This document shows, piece by piece, positions 53,924 to 64,000 of a stretch of 64,000 nucleotides of DNA (the first letter of the stretch is position 1; each line of letters starts with the position of its first letter). Under the pieces are notes generated by a model. That model was not told the DNA's origin. It did not search any database and was given only the letters and a program-made list of their open reading frames with translations. A program made the position numbers and the translations under genes. Location of the stretch: contig NC_134137.1 in NCBI RefSeq assembly GCF_033958435.1, positions 156,637,001 to 156,701,000 on the forward strand. The letters run 5' to 3'. The DNA comes from Carettochelys insculpta (Eukaryota > Chordata > Testudines > Carettochelyidae).

Positions 53924-54980
53924 TGTCAAACAGCTCTCAACAGAGAAGAAAGGAGTCTTTGGTCACTTGGGATGGAGCTCTACAGTGAATGAAATGTGAC
54001 GACGAGCAGCGTTTCTTTGGTCATTTTAATTTTCCCCCCTACATCCTCTGCTCCTCTGGGTCGGCCATAACAATCTGACCAAATGGGCTAATGTGTTTAT
54101 AATCGCTGTGTAAAACTGCTCCGTAGCGTGCGTATGGTTTGCTTTTCTTCTTGGTATTTTATTAGTAGTTTATTAGAAATAGGAGGAAAAGCTATTTAAC
54201 AAAAGCAACTACTGCTGCAATAAAAAGAATAAGCAGCCAATCTGCTTTTGTGGCATCACATCTGCCCCCTGAGCGCTAGACTTGCTCCCTTCTTTGTCAG
54301 AAGTACAGATTATGGTTCTCCTCTAGAGCTGGAAGTGAGAGTCCTGTAAATGCGCAATCTCACCACTCAGGCTGGCTTGGGCTGTTAATCATTGTCATTA
54401 TTTTCAGACCAAGGCGGCGTTTGAATATGGCTTTGAGGGTTTCCAGTGTTAATCCTCTCCTTTATTTGGGATAAATCTATTAAGCTCCACGTTTTCTATG
54501 AAGCTTTGTAGCAGCTGCATGTTCCATAAACCGAGCACAGTGATTAAAAACCACTTAGTTTGTGCTACCAGTTGGGAAGATGGCAGGAGCTGCAGTTAAA
54601 TTATAATGTCTAGAGGTTGTAAAGCTCTGCTATCTCTTGGTAAGGCTAATACTTGCCTTTCTGTTGATTAGTTGGTTGGTGCTATAGCAGCTCCGGTCTT
54701 AAAGGGAAATGTAAGTCACTCAGCTGAATGAGGGTGTGCGGGTAAGAGAGCGCCGTACAAGCTGGTTGTTGGTTTGTTTTGGTGCCTGCCTTCAATATTG
54801 CCCCTTTGGGCTGTAAAAATGCTCCAGCCAGTCTGTGGGAATCCCATGTTGCAAAGACTCACTATGTCTCTCCTCCCTCTCCTGACTCTCTGTGCAGGAG
54901 CATGTGGGAATGCTGCAGCACTCTGGCTAATCTCCAGCTGGAGGAACAGGCCCTCAAGATGAGTTAGTAGCCACTGTAAT
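53924..54980. other. Intergenic, nothing recognised
   Basis: No feature was seen. Confidence 0.45.
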
Positions 54981-55507
54981 CAGGGCTGCCCTTGGATATT
55001 TGGGTGCCCTATGCAGCCAGAGCACCTGCACCCCTGACTGGGGAGCGGGGCAGCACCTCTGCAGGGTGGGGGCTGGGCTCAGGGCTACAGAGAGGCAGGA
55101 GTTGCAGGGGCAGGGGTAGGAACAGGGCAGGGAGGCTGATGAGGGGAACAGGCTGAAGGGGAGCCGTGCTGCCTGCCAGAGCTGCAGGCTGGGAGGCCCA
55201 ACTGGGGGTGGGCTACTGGGGCTGCGGGTGCTGGTAGGGGACTTGGGCCACCAGAACTGGGCGAGGGGAGAGGGCATAGCAGGGGGAGGGTGGATTCAGC
55301 CACTGGGGCTAGGAAGCGGAGTTGGGGGTAGGGCGAATCGGCCACTGGGGCTGGGAGATGGGGCTGCTTGAGGCAGCACGATCCTCCAGCTGTGCTGGGT
55401 GTACCCAGGGGCAGCACAGGACACTACTTAATTTGGGGCAAAGTGCTGCTCCAAATGCAGCAGTGCCCTACACAGCTGCGCACTCTGTGTGCTTAGGGGT
55501 GGCCCTA
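54981..55507. mobile_element. Possible hAT-like GC-rich element
   Basis: CAGGGCTGCCCTTGG at the left pairs with TTAGGGGTGGCCCTA at the right. The interior is GC-rich without domains. The flanking 8 bp do not clearly match. Confidence 0.4.
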
Positions 55508-56873
55508 TGGCAATTTAAACCAATCCTAAAACCTCTCTGAATTGTGCTGGGGCTTGAACTGGCTTCCAGCTGCCTTTAGGACCAGGGAAGCAGAAAGACA
55601 GTGTCATGGTTCCAGTGTGTGTTGTGCTCAGCCCTCTTTGCAGCCCCTTGCAGATAGGCACCCCAAGGGCCAGGCCAGGCTATTTTGTGCTTCCCTGAGT
55701 GGAACCAGGAGATCTGATCTGTCTGGATCTCTGGCAAAGTAGTGTCAGTTAATAACTGTGTTCACACCTCTGCAACTGCATTTAGCTGCTGCAAGAAATT
55801 TCCCTGTAGAAACTCATGACCAGCCGCTACTTAAAATGATATAAACCAACTCATTCACCCAACAATACGTAACTCTTAGAAAACAGGGGTATAACACAGA
55901 AAGAAGCTCCTGTCTTGCTCTCTTACCTAAATCTTACAGTCTCTCTCAAAAGCCTGGGCGCGTCTATTTTCTCCAGACCCATCCTGCAGGGCCTGGAGAA
56001 AAGAGTCCTCTGGCTGTCCATGAACGGCTCCCAGGAAACTGAAGCCTCCTCCTGCTCCAAGGATACTTGCTAACTGTTTACTATTACACAATGTCCTCTA
56101 TTAGTTTGCTCCCATGTTTGCGGAAGCTGTATCTTTATTGTCAGAAGTGGGATGTGTAATTCCCTGCTTATGCTCAGTCAGTGGTAGCCATGGCAGCTGC
56201 TGCAGAGGAGACGGGACTCAGGCATTTTAGCACCGTATTTTCACTGCATTGAATTAAATCCTCTTTTGTTACGGCTTCTACTAGTGAAGGTGCATGGCTG
56301 TTTCAATTTTTGCAGTGGAGACAAGACCTGGGACTACTGACTTACACTATCCTACCCAATGTGCGAACTGAACACTACCTCAGAGGTTAGCTCTGCCTTG
56401 CTGTAGGGGAAATTATATGCTACAAACCACTCTTTTGATGACTCCGTCCAACTTCCTACAACCAATTTTGACACTTGCCAAGACTCCTAGCCCCGCCGAG
56501 GTTCTGCACTACACAGAATAGCTTCCTCATTTGTTAATGAGCAAGCAATGTGTTTCCTGATTTTTTTGGGGCCCTGACTGTAGGGGATCATAGGGCTTCT
56601 GGCTTCTCTGATGAAATCTATTGGGAAATGTGACTTAATTTGTATTCTCTCACCTAAGGCTGATTTTTTTTCCTCTCTGTCCTGCAATAAATTACAGATA
56701 TTTCTGAAGAAAAAGGTCAAACATTAGCAAAATTGCCCAGTATAAGAGGCATTCTTGTCAGTGCTTTAAATGAAAACAAAAAATGGTTTTATGACAACTT
56801 CTCATGGGGCTCATGGCTAAGAGCTGGGAGGCTGTTCTTCAGCTTAGCCTCTTCTGACCTGCTGCTGACCCTG
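55508..56873. other. Intergenic, nothing recognised
   Basis: No feature was seen. Confidence 0.45.
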
Positions 56874-57418
56874 GCTACGTCTACACGTGAAGCCTACATC
56901 GAAGTAGCTTATTTCGATGTAGCGACATCGAAATAGGCTATTTTGATGAATAACGTCTACACGTCCTCCAGGGCTGGCAGCGTTGATGTTCAACTTCGAC
57001 GTTGCGCAGCACCACATCGAAATAGGCGCTGCGAGGGAACGTCTACATGCCAAAGTAGCACACATCGAAATAAGGGTGCCAGGCACAGCTGCAGACAGGG
57101 TCACAGGGCGGACTCAACAGCAAGCCGCTCCCTTAAAGGGCCCCTCCCAGACACAGTTGCACTAAACAACACAAAATACACAGAGCTGACAACTGGTTGC
57201 AGACCCTGTGCCTGCAGCATGGATCCCCAGCTGCCACAGCAGCAGCCAGAAGCCCTGGGCTAAGGGCTGCTGCCCACGGTGACCATAGAGCCCCGCAGGG
57301 GCTGGAGAGAGAGAGCGTCTCTCAACCCCTCAGCTGATGGTCGCCATGGCGGACCCCACTATTTCGAAGTTGTGGGACGCGCAACGACTACACGGTCCCT
57401 ACTTCGACGTTCAACGTC
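56874..57418 (+). mobile_element. Harbinger-A deletion derivative, left copy of a palindromic pair
   Basis: It starts GGCTACGTCTACACGTGAAG and follows the left end of the element at 33903. At 57219-57263 it keeps a transposase start: MDPQ, a short Gln/Pro stretch, then TAA. It then passes into the right-end half and is cut off at about 57418, inside the short palindrome CGACGTTCAACGTC, where the second copy begins. Confidence 0.88.
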
Positions 57419-58120
57419 TACACGTGCACGCTACTTCGAAGTAGTGGCACTAACTTCGAAATAGCGCCCGTCGCGGCTACACGTGTCGGGCGCTATTTCG
57501 AAGTTAACTTTGATGTTAGGCGGCGAGACGTTGAAGTCGCTAACCTCATGAGGGGATCGGAATAGCGCCCTACTTCGACGTTCAACGTCGAAGTAGGGAC
57601 CGTGTAGACGATCCGCATCCCGCAACGTCGAAATTGCCGGGTCCTCCATGGCGGCCATCAGCTGGGGGGTTGAGAGATGCTCTCTTTCCAGCCCCTGCGG
57701 GGCTCTATGGTCACCGTGGGCAGCAGCCCTTAGCCCAGGGCTTCTGGCTGCTGCTGCAGCAGCTGGGGATCCATGCTGCAGGCACAGGGTCTGCAACCAG
57801 TTGTCGGCTCTGTGTATCTTGTGTTGTTTAGTGCAACTGTGTCTGGGAGGGGCCCTTTAAGGGAGCGGCTTGCTGTTGAGTCCACCCTGTGACCCTGTCT
57901 GCAGCTGTGCCTGGCACCCTTATTTCGATGTGTGCTACTTTGGCGTGTAGACGTACCCTCGCAGCGCCTATTTCGATGTGGTGCCGCGCAACGTCGAAGT
58001 TGAACGTTGACGTTGCCAGCCCTGGAGGACATGTAGACGTTATTCATCGAAATAGCCTATTTCGATGTTGCTACATCGAAATAAGCTATTTCGATGTTGG
58101 CTTCACGTGTAGACGTAGCC
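57419..58120 (-). mobile_element. Harbinger-A deletion derivative, right copy of a palindromic pair
   Basis: Near-complete copy in reverse, very similar to the MITE at 25355-26065. Its right terminus TAGACGTAGCC is intact; its left terminus lacks the outermost bases and starts TCTACACGTGCACGCTAC. On the minus strand near 57770 it also keeps the MDPQ start. Confidence 0.88.
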
Positions 58121-58829
58121 GCAGTGCGTGCAGGTTGGATGGTTTTCAGTTAATGAGCAGCTGTTCCATAATTTGTTTTCACCTCAGATTTCGTCATGTG
58201 GCCCAATGACACTATTTACTGTACTCTATTCTAATCTGGCTCTGAAGACAGAATTATTAGTCTCCTCATTCTATGGCATTTATCATTTGAGTAGCTGAAT
58301 GCTTCACATATGTTAAATTAATTTAATTGCACAGACAACCTTAATTCTGCAATTTCTTAACTTCTGAATGCTTGGCTTGCAATGACTACTGACGTTCTTT
58401 TAAACAGTCTCTCGATGTAATTTGTTAGATTTTTTTTTTTAAAAAAGCAAACTAAAAGCCCCTCCAAAATTTCATCACAGGCTTTGGGCTGGGAGGCACA
58501 ATTGGGCTATTGACATCTGGGTGGTTCATCAGTAGGGTCAGAAATTTTACATCCATGGCACAGATCTCTGCCACGTGAGCTAATGAAGTAACTGTCAGGA
58601 AGAGTGGGCTATAATTTTCTCTGTGGCCCAGCATTAGAGCTGGAGGAGACACACTTTGTCCTTGAGTTTCACAGGTATTTACTTGTAGAAGAGGAATGTT
58701 GAGATTCAGGAATCCTGGGTTCCTGTCCAATCTCTGGAGGAGAACGGTCTCTGGTAGGCACAGACATTTTTACTCCATCCTTGACCCACTGTGGTCTTTT
58801 CATCACTTCTGGCGCCTTCGCTTTGTCCC
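58121..58829. other. Intergenic, nothing recognised
   Basis: No feature was seen. Confidence 0.45.
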
Positions 58830-59420
58830 AGTTCCCCTGTCTGAGTTTGCTATTTCAATCTCCTTCCTGACTTCTTGTATCTGTTCCTCCCCTCATCCTG
58901 TCTCAGTCTCTTTTCCTAACTGTCCCAGTTCCTCTGTTCTGGTTCATCAGCAAGTATGTCTTCCCTTCTTCCTCACACACTCTCCCAGGCCTAGTTTCTC
59001 TCCCCAGGCTTCTCATTCAGGTTTGGTTGCCCTCTCCATCCCCCCCGAGCTCCTCTCCCTTCTCACCCCACCCTCTGTCTCACTGTTCCAGTATGTTTTC
59101 CTGGCTGGTCCCACTTCTTTCTCTCCACCTCTGTGCCTTGTCAGGTGTTACTCCTCCCTACTGCCACCCACATTCTCACCCTCCCTGGGTCCTAGTCCCA
59201 GTATCCTAGTACAGCCAGTGCTACTCTTCCCGGCTCCTTGACTCATCTGAATTGCCCCAGTATGCCCCTTGTCCCTCATCAGCCCCTAATCTCCTTGCCC
59301 AACCTCATCTTCCTGGGTTCCTAGCCCCAGTCTCCTCACCCAGCCAGTCCCAGCTCCATGTTCTTATCTCATCCAGTCCCAATGTCACAAGACTGTGTGT
59401 GATGACCTATTCTTTTCCCT
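58830..59420. repeat. CT-rich degenerate minisatellite-like tract
   Basis: Recurring words such as CCCAGT, CTCTCC, CCAGTCCCAGCTCC and CTCACCC dominate the strand. The long open frames here follow from composition. Confidence 0.55.
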
Positions 59421-61002
59421 TCACCCAGGTCTGGCTAATACACCCTCTGCATTCGGGTCAGGTGGCTTCCTCCACTTCTGTGCTGGTTTGTCAGAATGGG
59501 GTTATGAAGAGCACAGGAGAGGCAAGTTGCCTGTTCATAGTCCCAGTGACTGACTTCACCCCAGCCCAGAGCAGCTGGGGATAGCCATTACAGGGTTAGT
59601 CCGGTTTCACCCCCGTGGCTGTGAGCTGGAGGAAGCATGCTCAGTTGGTCCTGTGGGGCAGGAGTACACAGAGTCTCCTCAGCAGCAGGATGCTTGAGGG
59701 AGTGCAGGGTGCACAGTTTGGTCAGTAGGACTAGCAGTGAGGTGCTCAACATGTTCAGAGATTGTAGCTGCTAAAATTGAAATCTCTGGGGGCATGCACA
59801 ACCTGTGGTTTCCCAGCCCCGCCCCCCCCGCCCCCGGAGGCATACAATTTGACCACATTTGAGGGGCTTTGCGTGAGGACAACAACAGTCACATCCCTGA
59901 CCCAAAGGGTCCAATGTCACGTTTGTGTTGCAAAGCATGGGGAGCTGTGTGGTTGTTTAAAGTTCACCAGCGTTAAATGTGCTGAAGACCATACATTTAT
60001 TTTAACTCTAGCTTCATTCTCGAAAAAATAACCCCAAAACCTAAACTGTTTTGGCTGAAATTTCCCAGACATGTTCAGCCTGAGGCAGACAACCATCCTG
60101 GAAAATTTCAGCCCACATAGCTAATTCGGCACAGCTATAAGAAACTGCAAACAGGGTCTTATAATTGAACGTGCCAGACATCAGGTACTGCCACCCTGCC
60201 TGCAATGATGGCCTAAGCCTCAGTCCAGTTTCCAGCAGGTAGGTATCCAAATCACAAAATAACCTCACCATTCCCAGGGAAATAAAATAGTAAAGTTGTA
60301 GTGAAAATGGAAAAATTTTGACCCACCTGATTGTGGAACTTTCTAGATTGGTTAACTATTAATGTGGGGTTGATGAACCTGAACCGTTGCTCCCCAGTCC
60401 ACTCAGAAAAGCAGCACTGTTCTCAGCAATAATAAATCCATCAGAGAAAGCTAATCATTCTCTTTCCTTCCTTCCTTTCTGGATTGGTGTAGAATAAACT
60501 ACCATTTTACCTGAAGATGGTAGAGCCAAACGGTTACAACAGGCGTAGCAGAATTTATTGCAGTAACACCTCCTTCATGTTTATAAATTGGGCACTAGGT
60601 AGTAATAATCCTAATCCACCCTACAATACATCTACCAGACCATGCAGGAGTTTTCACATCACACGGTAATGTCTTTCATGGAATCAGATATATATGTATT
60701 AGTTTATGTCCTGTAACACAGCATTTAATTACTTTTATGATCACAAAGCAGGTGCAGTTTGCAGATAAATGCAAAGAAGTTGCAGTAGCGCTGTTTATTC
60801 TGTACTTACTCTTTGGAAGGAGGATCAAACTCCAGTGCTTTTGATTTTACAGTTTTCCTGAGGAATAAATCCACTTAAATGTCTCCAATCTAAAAACCAC
60901 TATATAAAGTTTTTCTTCCCCAGGGGTTGTGTTTTGGGCACAGTCTTGGTTACTGCTCAGCAGAGTAGCTTGAAAGATAAGGTTTATTTTTGTGTTGCTT
61001 AT
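59421..61002. other. Intergenic, nothing recognised
   Basis: No feature was seen. Confidence 0.45.
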
Positions 61003-61744
61003 GCTAAGTCTACACTAGGAAATAAAGCTGAATTTATTGATGTCTACTTTTTACTGCTAGATTTTATAAAGTCAAAGATGAGTGTGTGCAAATGTCAAGA
61101 AAGTTGACATAGTGCATCTCCTTTGCCTTAGCTTGTTTGACTGCATCAACAATGAATTGTGGGTACCTGTCCCACAGTGCCTGCAGCCCCATTGCATTCT
61201 GGAGTTTTGTGCCAGTGTTTTATGGGAAAAATGTGCCGCAAGTTTTTGTGGGTGTCTAATATCATCATCCCAGAGTATATTTCCCGCTCCCTCTCTCCCC
61301 CCGCTGCACCATTGGAAAACAAACAAGAACTTTGCACCATTTTCATGCTGTTTTCTCAAAGCCTGGCTCTGGCTTATATCACTGCATGGCGCTAGCATGG
61401 ATCCCGAACAGCTTATAGCTGTTGCACAGCATGTTATGGCCACTTCCCTAAGTGTCGTGCAGTATTAGATAAAACCAGGGAGAGGATGAGGTAGATGTGG
61501 CTGATTGGGATGATGATATTGAAGAACTGGGGATCAGGAATGCAGAGCTGCTGGCTGCACTGTGCTTGCAGTGGCGCGCCAGTTCTGGAGATGTGAAATC
61601 AACACACACTTGTGGGACCACATTGTTTTGGAAGTCTGAGATGACCAGCAGTGTCTGCAGAACTTCCTCTTGTGCAAGGCCACTTTCATGGAACTTTGTG
61701 ATTTGCCGTTCCCTGCCCTGAAGCACAGCAATACGAGAATGAGA

Positions 61745-62590
61745 CCTGCTTTGTCAGTTCACAAGTGAGTGACAATTGATCTGTGGAAGTCTGCGATGCC
61801 CAACAACTACCAGTCAGTGGGAAATGAATTCAAGGTGGGCAGATTTACAGTGGTGGCCGCAGTGATCCAGGTAACCAAGGCAATCTGTGCCCATCTGATG
61901 CAGAAGACTGTGACTCTGGAAAATGTACAGGACATAGTGGATGATTTTGCTGCCATGGGGTTTCCTTACTATAGTGGGGTGATAGATGGAACGCACATCC
62001 CTAGCCTGGCTGCGGACCACCTGGCCTTAGAGTGCATCTCCATGGTGCTGAGGTATTGGTGAAATGACCTTTGTGATCCACCAACATCTACATGGGATGT
62101 TCAGGAAAGGTACACAATGTACGTAGCTTTAGAAATTCAGGTCTGTACAGCAAACGTCAGGATGGGACTTTCCTCCTAGACCAGAAAATCAAGATTGGCA
62201 ATGTGGAGATGCCAGTAGTGATACTGGGTGACCCTGCTTACTTTCTGCTCCCTTGGCTCAAGAAGCCATTTAGGCACCCTGGACTGCAGCAAGGAGCACT
62301 TCGACTACAGGCTGAGCAAGTGCAGAATGGCAGTGGAATGTGCCTTTGGCCATTTAAAAGACTGAGTCAGGTGCCTTTTGACTCGTATGAACCTTTGTGA
62401 AGCCAATGTCCCTGCCATGGTTACAGAATGCTGTATTCTCCGTAAATCTGCGAATCAAAGAGGGAAAATTTCATACCAGTTTGGGTTGCAGAGGTAGATG
62501 TGCTGGCAGTGCTTATTCGTCAATGCACATGCAGAAGCAACGGCAATCAGGGATGCTTTGAAAAAAGTGTTCTGAATGACAAGACAGCTA
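61745..62590 (+). pseudogene. Harbinger-B transposase, decayed
   Basis: Blocks in order: LWKSAMPNNYQSVGNEFKVG (61785), FAAMGFPYYSGVIDGTHIPS with the first Asp (61945-61995), GKVHNVRSFRNSGLYS where the second catalytic Asp is replaced by Asn (62105), LGDPAYFLLPWL (62225), and CAFGHLKD-like followed by RCLLTRMN-like in a shifted frame (62340-62390). Frame breaks occur at about 62060, 62290 and 62400. It belongs to a lineage clearly different from the intact transposase at 34261. Confidence 0.85.
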
Positions 62591-62797
62591 CACAAATCTG
62601 CTGCATTTAACTATTGTGAAATCACCCCTACAATGATGTGTGCTTGACCTTTATGAAAGCACCTCCAAGTGCACCCCGTCCAATGTGAACCAATAAATGA
62701 CACTGTGGTTTTCATAAAAAACATTTTTTTATTTAGGGGGTGAGGATTAGGGGGGTAGGAAAATGGAGAGAAGCCTGGCATCATGTGTGGTGTAATA

Positions 62798-63204
62798 TCA
62801 GCCTTTTGCAGCGTGGAGAAGTTCTGGGTGGGGTGGGGTGGACCATGAAACTGTGCTTGCCCCACCCCACTTTTGGGGCTGCCAGTGGCGGGGAGATGGG
62901 CAATATCGAGGGGAAGTCAGACAACAAGGTGAGGAGGCCATATAACTGTGAGTTCTGTGGTGGATGTCCCTCTCCAGTTCCAGCATGGACCACAAGAAGT
63001 CTGTTTTCTCCTTGACAGCCATCATGAGCTCTGCTGAATCCTGGTTTCTGGACTGAAGCATACTTTGTTGACACTGCAGCATGCTTTGTTGACACTGCTG
63101 GGTCCACTTTCTGTCAGCAGCAGCTTTGACTTGCACTTTCTCTTTCCCCTTTCAAGCTGCTGCAGGATAAGTTCCTGTTTGGATCTTTTCCTGTGACACT
63201 TCAC
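62798..63204 (-). pseudogene. Harbinger-B partner-protein C-terminal remnant
   Basis: The minus strand reads RKRSKQELILQQLERGKRKC, then ADRKWTQQCQQSMLQCQQSM with an internal SMLQ duplication and LWSMLELERDIHHRTH. This polar, helical tail is of the kind that follows the Myb domain in Harbinger partner genes. The Myb domain itself was not found. Confidence 0.5.
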
Positions 63205-64000
63205 AGCAACCTGGTCTCCCCCACCCTTACAGCCTGTTGAAGACAGTCAAGGTCAAAATTTAGATACCGTTTTTAAATGTGACACAATGCGCTGACCCGT
63301 ATAATGAATGGGTCTCTTGACAATCATTGCAACTTTTATTTTGCAAGGCCACTTTTGGCTTCTTAAGGCTGGTAATGAATCAACCTCTGCAGAACAAAAG
63401 CTACTAGTTACCCAGACCATTTCATTGTGGATCTGATAAGATCCCGGTAGCTCAAGAATGGTAAGCGTGGCAGGGTTTGAAACAAAGCCCTGTAAACTGT
63501 AAAACACAGGAAAGAAGTTTTGTGGTGGCTCTTCATAAATCCTGTGCAGGGAAAAAGCCATTTAAAGTAGGAAAAGTCCATGTTGGACATGCTGGTATCA
63601 GGGAAAAGGGTCTGCACAGCCTGGCTGCCATGTGGAGGTGGAGGTGTCAAGCCAACTGATCACATGGGAGGCTGGGGATGGTCAGCCCTGTAAAATGTAA
63701 ATTGCAGAAAAAATAACCCTCCTTGGTGACTGCTCATAAATCCTTCACAGCCATATGGTTGTGGTGGGAGGACAGGGAGCCCTCCAGAAGTGTGGTGTGA
63801 GGGGAGAGGGCCAGGAGACCCTGCCAGCCACGCAGAGCCGGGAGATGGAAAGCCTGCCAGCCAGGACAGTCCTAGGAAAGTTAAATGGCCAGGGAGTGGT
63901 GCAATAATGTTATGGGGATAAACTTTAATGAAACTTTCCATGCTTTTTCTAAGTTACCAAAAGAGACATCAGCCTCCTAAGAATAACAGAGTGAAAAAGA
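63205..64000. other. Unclassified; diverged internal duplication
   Basis: 63490-63560 (CCCTGTAAACTGTAAAACAC ... CTCTTCATAAATCCTGTGCA) and 63684-63750 (CCCTGTAAAATGTAAATTGC ... TGCTCATAAATCCTTCACAG) resemble each other at about 195 bp distance. This may be the subterminal part of Harbinger-B. Confidence 0.45.

Larger units (their letters stand above)
61003..63204 (+). mobile_element. Older PIF/Harbinger element (Harbinger-B), decayed
   Basis: The left end GCTAAGTCTACACTAGG resembles Harbinger termini. A decayed transposase (plus strand) and a decayed partner gene (minus strand) follow in the same convergent order as in the element at 33903. The right end was not identified and may lie near or beyond the window edge. 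Confidence 0.75.

Noticed and set aside
56943..57263. Recurring open frames of 90-120 codons in the Harbinger MITEs (also 25376-26109, 57431-58209)
   Set aside because: They cover the inverted subterminal repeats and appear on both strands of each copy; they reflect repeat sequence, not a gene.
58696..59241. 181-codon open frame
   Set aside because: Low-complexity Ser/Pro/Phe translation of a CT-rich tract; no domain.

Overview
The window looks like nuclear DNA of a non-avian sauropsid, most likely a turtle. A crocodilian is the main alternative. The reasons are CR1 LINEs of the reptile type, PIF/Harbinger MITEs with GGCTATGTCTAC-like ends, MIR/L3-type SINE remnants, a DIRS retrotransposon and a vertebrate intron-exon gene. 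The species call is inference from repeat types.

Only one host gene is visible: a plus-strand gene for organic solute transporter subunit alpha (SLC51A or a close paralogue). Seven coding exons lie between 2154 and 29999. The exon(s) for the N-terminus are not seen and probably lie upstream of the window. Splice phases agree at every junction and the stop codon is at 29997-29999. Its introns are inflated by transposons: a CR1 LINE split by a MITE (9010-11612), a rearranged palindromic MITE (7175-7852), a 6.1 kb DIRS element (13789-19880) and a second CR1 LINE split by another MITE (about 23730-28225).

Downstream of the gene (30-64 kb) I see no host coding exon. The main item is a nearly complete autonomous PIF/Harbinger transposon (33903-38511). 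It has a DDE transposase (one frameshift, one 119 bp intron) facing a Myb/SANT-like gene on the opposite strand. MITEs at 25355-26065 and 56874-58120 are internal deletion derivatives of the same family: their two ends match its two ends, and they keep the first codons of its transposase. A second, older Harbinger lineage with a decayed transposase and partner gene occupies about 61003-63204, and a non-autonomous relative lies at 47203-49131. Smaller items are Tigger-like (TA target) and hAT-like (8 bp target) elements, LINE 3' fragments, GC-rich and CT-rich repeats.

The most unusual signals are three. (1) A set of short interspersed repeats, often arranged as head-to-head palindromes (3291, 22241, 38838, 39858, 50623), carries a CTGANGA / GTGGG-loop-CCCAC / (G)AAA layout resembling a hammerhead ribozyme core. 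A relative with a different stem is at 32788 and 49350. (2) A 142 bp segment of intron (5958-6099) is present again, inverted and about 97% identical, inside the MITE 1.3 kb away (7396-7537). It is flanked by a duplicated piece of the MITE arm, which is a template-switching signature. (3) The DIRS element retains both inverted termini and the internal complementary region that joins the complements of both ends.
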